A DNA stretch of 9,368 nt from JAAZPG01 sp012797375 (GTDB lineage Bacteria; Acidobacteriota; Aminicenantia; Aminicenantales; UBA4085), in assembly GCA_937868205.1 (NCBI GenBank), contig CALMMC010000028.1, positions 1 to 9,368 of the forward strand, in the 5' to 3' direction. The translations under genes and the position numbers were made by a program. Positions 4,524 through 9,368 of the stretch are shown here, one piece after another (positions within the stretch are counted from its first letter, which is position 1; each line of letters starts with the position of its first letter). The notes under the pieces are model-generated. The model did no database searches and was not told the origin of the DNA. It saw nothing but the letters and a program-made list of their open reading frames with translations.

Positions 4524-6218
4524 TTATTCAGCCGGGATCAGGATCATCTTGATCGGCCGGCAGAAGCGGTTGAGGGGCGTGATATTCAAAGTATTTCGAC
4601 CTAAAGCCGCCGGAAACTCGAGGTCGATGACGCTTGAGGAAATGAAGTCCTCAAAAAGAACTTTTCCGTTGATCACGATCGAAAGAAGGATCGACGGACC
4701 GGCGGCCGCGTCGGAAAATTCCAGTTCAAGGCGATATATCTTTTCGTCAAGAACAAGTACCTTTGAAAAAGCCTCCCCCGCCGTCCATATCGAATCTCCC
4801 AGCCAGGTTTCTCGGGGGGTCAAACCGGCCTCGATCTGTTTTTGAAGGTCGATGATGTCCCGGGCCATGTTCAGGCGTTCATAATTGCGGCGTAACTTGA
4901 TCCGCACGACCGCCGCCTCGGCTCCCCATTCGAGAGCCTTCTCATAATAGGCGTTTGATTCATACAGGTCGTCGAGCCTTTGACAGGCGTCGCCGGCCAG
5001 CTCGTACATCCGGCCGATCCAAGGGCGCCGCTCGTCGGGAACGACCAAAAGGTTTTGCCGGAGGGTCTGCCCGGTCTGGACGACCTCCCGGAAGCGGTTC
5101 TGCTTAAAGGCCAACTCCATCGAAACGCCCAGTCGCTCGATATCGAGCAGCCCCGACCGGGACCGGTCCTCGACCATCTCCCGGGATTTGAACAGGGATT
5201 CCAGCTCGGCGGCCGCGCCGACGCCGTCCTCGGCATCCAGGGCCTTCCGAAAATCATCGTGAACCGCCCGCAGATCCGCCCCGGCCGCCAGCCGGCTCTT
5301 CAGGATTCCGAGATGGACCGCCTTCGCCAGCTTGCCGTATTCCTCGGCCGGAACGGGCTCCGTTTTCGGCGAGAGCCGCTGGTAGAACCGGATGCCTTCG
5401 AGAAGCGTCCGGGCGGCCCGGTAGTGCTGGATCGATTCGTCCGGCCTCGGCGCATGGGAGGCGATGAGGCCGGCCTGGGCTTCCCGGACGGCCCTCCGGA
5501 AGTCGAGGTGCTCGGCCTCGGCCAGGAAGCCGAGGCGCGCCGCCGGGAAGATCCCCTTTCCCCCCAGGAATCCGGCCGCCCGGCGCAAAACGTCCGATTC
5601 CGGGGGAAGGATCTCTTCCAGGACCGCCGTGTCCCGGACGTTGATTTCCCAAAGGCTGAGAATAAGATCGAGCCGCTCCTCCCGCCCCGGCCCCCCGGCG
5701 GAAAGAAGCGACCGGGTGATGTCCTCGACGAACCGGCGTTCCCCGGGGGAAAGGGAGGGCCACCGAGCCAAGAGGATTTTTCCCACTTCGAAATTGATCA
5801 ACGTGTCCACGCCCGAAAGGGCGGCCGCCTTGCGGTATTCGTCGAAGTAGCGCTCGGCCGCCGGGAAATCGAGGGCGTTGAGATACTGGAGCAGCTGACC
5901 GAAATCGAAATGGGCCGTCGGGGAAAAGGGATGGAGGTCGAGCGAACGAACATAATTTCGGTAGGCGAGACGGAAGTCGGCATCCCGCTCTTCGACCTCG
6001 CCCAGGCGGCCGACGCCGCTTTTAAAAAGGGCGTTGGCCCGGGCGTGATACAACCCGTCGTTCAGCCAGGGGAAGCGGCCTCCGGTTTCCCCGGCAGCCG
6101 TTCCCTCCCCCAAGGCCGCGTTCCTCGCCCGGCCGGCCGCTCTCTCGCCGAGGTAAACGTACAGGCAGAGCGCGGCCGCCAGCAGGAGGCCGAATCCCCG
6201 TCCAAGGCGCTTGATCAT
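4524..6218 (-). CDS. Membrane-anchored TPR-like protein of the polysaccharide operon
   Basis: The 564-residue product has one N-terminal membrane segment (residues about 8-24, after MIKRLGR), so the rest is probably periplasmic. Most of the chain is helical. Degenerate TPR-like pairs are visible at about 53-150 (LYHARANALFKSG; AYRNYVRSLDLHPFSPTAHF) and about 398-450 (MYELAGDACQRLDDLYESNA, then YYEKALEWG). The last 95 residues (about 470-564) look beta-rich (KIYRLELEFSD, SILLSIVINGKVLFEDF, NTLNITPLN), like a small beta-sandwich or carbohydrate-binding-type fold, but no family is named with confidence. The ATG follows the ligase gene's stop by one base (TGAcATG), which suggests translational coupling. 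The context suggests a scaffold or glycan-handling partner of the ligase and chain-length regulator. That role is inference. Confidence 0.87.
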   Translation of the reverse strand: MIKRLGRGFGLLLAAALCLYVYLGERAAGRARNAALGEGTAAGETGGRFPWLNDGLYHARANALFKSGVGRLGEVEERDADFRLAYRNYVRSLDLHPFSPTAHFDFGQLLQYLNALDFPAAERYFDEYRKAAALSGVDTLINFEVGKILLARWPSLSPGERRFVEDITRSLLSAGGPGREERLDLILSLWEINVRDTAVLEEILPPESDVLRRAAGFLGGKGIFPAARLGFLAEAEHLDFRRAVREAQAGLIASHAPRPDESIQHYRAARTLLEGIRFYQRLSPKTEPVPAEEYGKLAKAVHLGILKSRLAAGADLRAVHDDFRKALDAEDGVGAAAELESLFKSREMVEDRSRSGLLDIERLGVSMELAFKQNRFREVVQTGQTLRQNLLVVPDERRPWIGRMYELAGDACQRLDDLYESNAYYEKALEWGAEAAVVRIKLRRNYERLNMARDIIDLQKQIEAGLTPRETWLGDSIWTAGEAFSKVLVLDEKIYRLELEFSDAAAGPSILLSIVINGKVLFEDFISSSVIDLEFPAALGRNTLNITPLNRFCRPIKMILIPAE

Positions 6219-6219
6219 G

Positions 6220-7710
6220 TCAGGTTTTCCGGTGATAGGCCGTCTTCATCGTCAGGGCGAGGATGACGGAAAAGGTCAGGGCGTTGGCCGGGATCTGGAG
6301 GTTGAAATCCGTCATGCTGTGCGTCAGAATGGCCGCCGCGGAGGCCAGGCCGCCGAGAGCCAGCCCCTTGAGCTCGGGATGACGCCGGGTCATCCACATC
6401 CGGAAGGTCTTGAACAGGAGCAAGCCCGCGACGAAGGCCAGAAGGCCGAAGCCGAGGACGCCCAGCTCGCTGAGGAATTCCAGGTAATCATTGTGGGCGT
6501 GGACGAGCGCATACTCCATGCCCGTCGTGTCGTAGGCTTGGTAGACGCCGCCGAACGCGCCGAAGCCGACACCGAAGAGGGGGAACTGACCGATCATCGT
6601 CATGACCCCCCCCCAGTAGCGGGGCCGGCCGTCCTGTAAAAGCTTGTCCAGGGCGAATCGCCCGATCATGGTTTCCAGGCCGACATACAGGCCGAAGCCG
6701 AGGACCGCCGCGGCCGCGACCCCGATGACGCGGCGGACCCAGGCTTGGTGGACCAAGACATGACCGAAATATTGGGCCGTCAAGACCAGCATCAGGCCGA
6801 AGGAGAACAGCAGGATGACGAATCCCGAGCGGGAATTGGAGAGGAAGAGGGCGACGGCCATGACCACGAGGCCGATCCCGAGAAAAAGATTCAAGCCCAG
6901 CCCCCGGTTGAGGAACCGGGCGAACCGCGTCCGGAACGGCGTTCCGGGCTCGCCGAAGAGATCGAGACGCGAGACGATCAGCCCCAAGGCCAGGGGGATC
7001 ATCATTTCGAGATACCCGGCGTAATGGTTTCGGTTGACGAACGTCCCGGTGGCCGAATCCAGGTTGTGCTCCTTCGCGTAGAACAGGAGCCGGGGATGGC
7101 TCCGGTAAAGCTCGAACAGCCCGTACAACGCCTCGAACACGCCGACCCCGACCAGCGTCACCATGATCCGGCGGATCTGTTTCCGGTGGGTCACGGTTCG
7201 AACGACCAGGACGCCGATCAGGATGTACGCCAGCAATTCCAGGGACGCGGCCAGGGTGTAACCCGGCAGGAGCGAAAGCGTCCCCATCCCCGTCCGGGCC
7301 GAGACCGGGACGTATTCGGCCCGCAGGGCGGCCGTTCGGGGCGAGAGGATCCGGACGACCGCGTCCGGCAGGGGGAGCATTTGAAAGGCCAGGAAAATCC
7401 CCAAGCCCAGAAACGCCGGCCGCAGGGGACGCATGTCCGAAATCAGCTTGGGGCTCGCGCGGGGCTTGCGCTCGAGGCTCAGGTAGACGGCGAACAGGGC
7501 GAAGGCGGCGATTTCAATGACCAGGACCGACCGCGGCGCGACCGAGGCGATGGGCAGCGGCGCCCAGGCCAGAAGAGCCAGGAGCCCGACTTCGAGAATC
7601 CTGCGTCCGCGGCGGTCCCGGAGACTGAGGCCGTTTTGGTCGTACTCGTCGGGCCCGGCTTCCCGAGGCTCTCCCCGGAAGCCGAATCTCCGGATTCTTA
7701 CGATCCACAT
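6220..7710 (-). CDS. O-antigen ligase/polymerase family membrane protein (Wzy_C)
   Basis: Polytopic inner-membrane protein of the O-antigen ligase (WaaL)/Wzy superfamily, which transfers or polymerises undecaprenyl-linked glycan on the periplasmic side. The 496 residues contain about ten or more hydrophobic segments and the Wzy_C signatures in order: GTFVNRNHYAGYLEM (222-236), SNSRSGF (291-297), RPRYW (362-366) ahead of FPLFGVGFGAF (376-386), HAHNDYLEFLSELGVLGF (404-421), and HSMTDFNLQIPANAL (464-478). The arginines and the HAHND histidines sit where the family's periplasmic functional residues are expected. Sequence alone does not separate a ligase from a polymerase. The neighbouring Wzz-kinase favours capsule or exopolysaccharide assembly over LPS core ligation. 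It starts 8 bases after the kinase gene's stop. AAGGA inside the kinase gene's end is the likely ribosome site, 13 bases from the ATG, and is rather distant. Confidence 0.92.
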   Translation of the reverse strand: MWIVRIRRFGFRGEPREAGPDEYDQNGLSLRDRRGRRILEVGLLALLAWAPLPIASVAPRSVLVIEIAAFALFAVYLSLERKPRASPKLISDMRPLRPAFLGLGIFLAFQMLPLPDAVVRILSPRTAALRAEYVPVSARTGMGTLSLLPGYTLAASLELLAYILIGVLVVRTVTHRKQIRRIMVTLVGVGVFEALYGLFELYRSHPRLLFYAKEHNLDSATGTFVNRNHYAGYLEMMIPLALGLIVSRLDLFGEPGTPFRTRFARFLNRGLGLNLFLGIGLVVMAVALFLSNSRSGFVILLFSFGLMLVLTAQYFGHVLVHQAWVRRVIGVAAAAVLGFGLYVGLETMIGRFALDKLLQDGRPRYWGGVMTMIGQFPLFGVGFGAFGGVYQAYDTTGMEYALVHAHNDYLEFLSELGVLGFGLLAFVAGLLLFKTFRMWMTRRHPELKGLALGGLASAAAILTHSMTDFNLQIPANALTFSVILALTMKTAYHRKT

Positions 7711-7718
7711 CGGGCGCG

Positions 7719-9368
7719 TCAGTCCTTTTTCTCCGTCTTTTTCTGACGGACGACCTCATCCACGCCCGCGTCCTGGTAGTACTCGTACTGGAAATACGGG
7801 GTCATGAAATCGCCCTTCTTCATCTCGGCGTCGTTGAAAATCACGCCGGCGATCCGGGCCTTGGCCTTGGCCAGCTGGTCGATCGCCCGCAGAAGCGGCT
7901 TCCGGGTCGTCTTCCCGGTTTTCAGGACCAGAATCGTCATGTCGGCCATGGCCGCGACGATGACCGGATCGACGACGGCCAGGACCGGGGGAAGGTCGAC
8001 CAGGATGATCTCGTAGCTTTCGCGGACGATGGACAGAAGCTCTTTCATTTTTTTGGAATTCAGTAGCTCGGCCGGATTCGGCGGATGAGGACCGCTCGGG
8101 AGGAGGGAGAAATGGGCGATCGGCGTTTTCTGGACGGCTTCGGCCAGATCGACCCGGCCGGTCAAAACATCGCTCAGGCCGACGGCGTTCCGGACCTGGA
8201 AGATCTTGTGGAGGCGGGGCTTGCGCAGGTCGGCGTCGACGGCCAGGACGCGTTCGCCCATCTGGGCGAACGAGATCGCGATGTTGGCGATGGTCGCCGA
8301 CTTGCCCTCCTGCGGCTGGGTGCTGGTGAAAGCGATCACCCGCTGGTCGCTGTCGATCCTCGAGAAAAGAATCGACGTCCGGACGTTCCGATAATCCTCG
8401 GCGATCGAGATTTTCGGGAAGAGATGGTTGATGAGCTCGATCTCCGAAATCCGGGCCGCCTCGAGGCTTTGGGATCCGGCGTCTCCGTAGGCTGCGGCAT
8501 AAACCCCCTTGCCGCCGGTGTCCCGGGGCGAAAAATGGGGGATCAAGCCCAGCGAGGGAAGCCCGGTCAGCTTGTCCAGATCCTCCGGATTCTTGATCGT
8601 GTTGTCGAGGAAATGGGCGGCGAAGGCCAAGCCGACGCCCAGCAGGAGTCCCAGGAGAAAGGCGACGATGAGGTTGCGCTTGACGTTCGGCGACGACGGC
8701 TCGTCGGGGACGAGGGCCCGGTCGACGATCTTGATGTTGCTCGTCTTGAGGCCGCTCAGCATGGTCGAGACTTGGGTCGTCTTCTGCTGGGCGGTGAGGG
8801 TCGAGATCAGGGTTCGGAGGCTCTCGACCTCGGTGTTCAAGCCGGCATAGAAAAGGGAGTCGTTGTTCTGCCGGGTCACTTCGGACCGCTTGGATTCCAG
8901 CATGTCCCGCAGCCGGTTCTCGTTGCCGAGGGCCTGGGAATACTCGGAGTAGGCCAGGTCGACGGCCTTCTTGATTTCCGTCTTCAACTGGCTTTCGAGC
9001 GTGTCGACCTTGACCTTGAGCTGGATCATCTCCGGATGGCTGGGCGTGTACGTGGTCGCGATCTTTTCCTCGTACTCCGACTTCGCCTGGTAATAATTCG
9101 TCCGGAGGGCTTGGATCGTCGGATCGCTGACGTTCTGGGGAAGGGAATCCACCCGGAGCTTTTGGAGCTCCTGGTACTTGGCCTGGGCGGCGATCCGGGC
9201 GACCTGGGCGCTGGAATAGGCGCCGGCCGCCGAGGCGTATTGGGAGGCCGTGTTGGAATCCTTGTCCGACAGCGGCAGGATTTTCTTCTCCTCGGAATAC
9301 CGCTGCAGCTGGCGTTCCTTGGCGTCCAGGTCCTGCCGGAGCTGGGCGATGGTCTCGGTGAGGAAATC
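7719..9368 (-). CDS. Polysaccharide chain-length determinant/tyrosine autokinase (Wzz-BY-kinase), 5' end off the window
   Basis: Inner-membrane co-polymerase fused to a bacterial tyrosine kinase, which governs export and chain length of capsule or exopolysaccharide through cycles of oligomerisation and autophosphorylation. The frame is open to the right edge, giving 549 residues without the N-terminus (the first membrane helix and Wzz core are missing). Residues 1 to about 200 are the periplasmic coiled coil. A proline-rich EPSSPNVKR precedes the second membrane helix (about 232-251). The kinase domain has Walker A TSTQPQEGKSA (348-358), Walker A' VLAVDADLRKP (374-384) and Walker B IILVDLPPV (454-462), where D-T/S-P-P is more usual than DLPP. 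The C-terminal tyrosine cluster YFQYEYY (525-531) supplies the autophosphorylation sites. SAEDYR-like ISIAEDYRNVRTSILF (320-335) is the conserved helix before the kinase core. An in-frame GTG at 9152 is an internal valine codon. It heads the visible operon. Confidence 0.95.
   Translation of the reverse strand, partial: DFLTETIAQLRQDLDAKERQLQRYSEEKKILPLSDKDSNTASQYASAAGAYSSAQVARIAAQAKYQELQKLRVDSLPQNVSDPTIQALRTNYYQAKSEYEEKIATTYTPSHPEMIQLKVKVDTLESQLKTEIKKAVDLAYSEYSQALGNENRLRDMLESKRSEVTRQNNDSLFYAGLNTEVESLRTLISTLTAQQKTTQVSTMLSGLKTSNIKIVDRALVPDEPSSPNVKRNLIVAFLLGLLLGVGLAFAAHFLDNTIKNPEDLDKLTGLPSLGLIPHFSPRDTGGKGVYAAAYGDAGSQSLEAARISEIELINHLFPKISIAEDYRNVRTSILFSRIDSDQRVIAFTSTQPQEGKSATIANIAISFAQMGERVLAVDADLRKPRLHKIFQVRNAVGLSDVLTGRVDLAEAVQKTPIAHFSLLPSGPHPPNPAELLNSKKMKELLSIVRESYEIILVDLPPVLAVVDPVIVAAMADMTILVLKTGKTTRKPLLRAIDQLAKAKARIAGVIFNDAEMKKGDFMTPYFQYEYYQDAGVDEVVRQKKTEKKD

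Noticed and set aside
4980..6266. Plus-strand open frame of 428 codons opposite the TPR-like gene
   Set aside because: Low-complexity translation rich in Gly, Arg, Pro and Glu, no ribosome site, and fully covered by a coherent minus-strand gene.
6745..7746. Plus-strand open frame of 333 codons opposite the ligase
   Set aside because: The Gln/Asp/Arg/Gly-rich translation is the typical antisense image of hydrophobic membrane-protein codons.
7719..9152. GTG at 9152 as the start of the Wzz-kinase
   Set aside because: The frame stays open to the right edge and the upstream residues continue the same coiled coil, so this is an internal valine.

Overview
The window comes from a high-GC bacterial chromosome. 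Every gene I can support lies on the minus strand, so transcription runs from high to low coordinates. The core genes (prfA, rpmE, rsmD) and near-consensus sigma70-type promoters indicate a free-living bacterium. The GC-rich codon use, the carboxypeptidase-regulatory-like exported protein and the Wzz-kinase/ligase/TPR set would fit Acidobacteriota or Candidatus Aminicenantes. That placement is an impression, not something the sequence proves. I saw no tRNA, rRNA, CRISPR array, insertion sequence or phage gene.

Right part (9368 to 4524): a tightly packed surface-polysaccharide operon. It starts with a chain-length regulator fused to a tyrosine autokinase, whose N-terminus lies outside the window. 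After 8 bases comes an O-antigen ligase/polymerase-type membrane protein (Wzy_C). After 1 base comes a membrane-anchored TPR-like protein with a beta-rich C-terminal domain. The kinase would control chain length and assembly, and the membrane protein would polymerise or ligate the glycan. The third protein is probably a periplasmic partner, but its role is unknown.

Middle (4511 to 3598): a separate transcription unit for one exported protein. It has a TTGACA-18-TATAAT promoter and a strong intrinsic terminator. The protein combines a carboxypeptidase-regulatory-like beta-sandwich with a second domain that resembles the EF-Tu domain-2-like barrel of U32 peptidases. This is the most unusual protein in the window.

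Left part (3566 to 1): housekeeping and hypothetical genes in three short units. The first is a small exported protein followed by rsmD (16S rRNA m2G966 methyltransferase), apparently driven by an extended -10 promoter so close to the ATG that the mRNA may be leaderless. The second is an unrecognised 282-residue protein with its own promoter. The third is rpmE (zinc-type ribosomal protein L31) followed by prfA (release factor 1). prfA reaches the left edge without a stop, with a Pro/Arg-rich tail encoded by a very G/C-skewed stretch.

No gap between genes exceeds 300 bases. I found no clearly novel multi-gene system. The best leads are the exported two-domain protein, the TPR/beta-domain partner of the polysaccharide operon, the unrecognised 282-residue protein and the odd RF1 tail.
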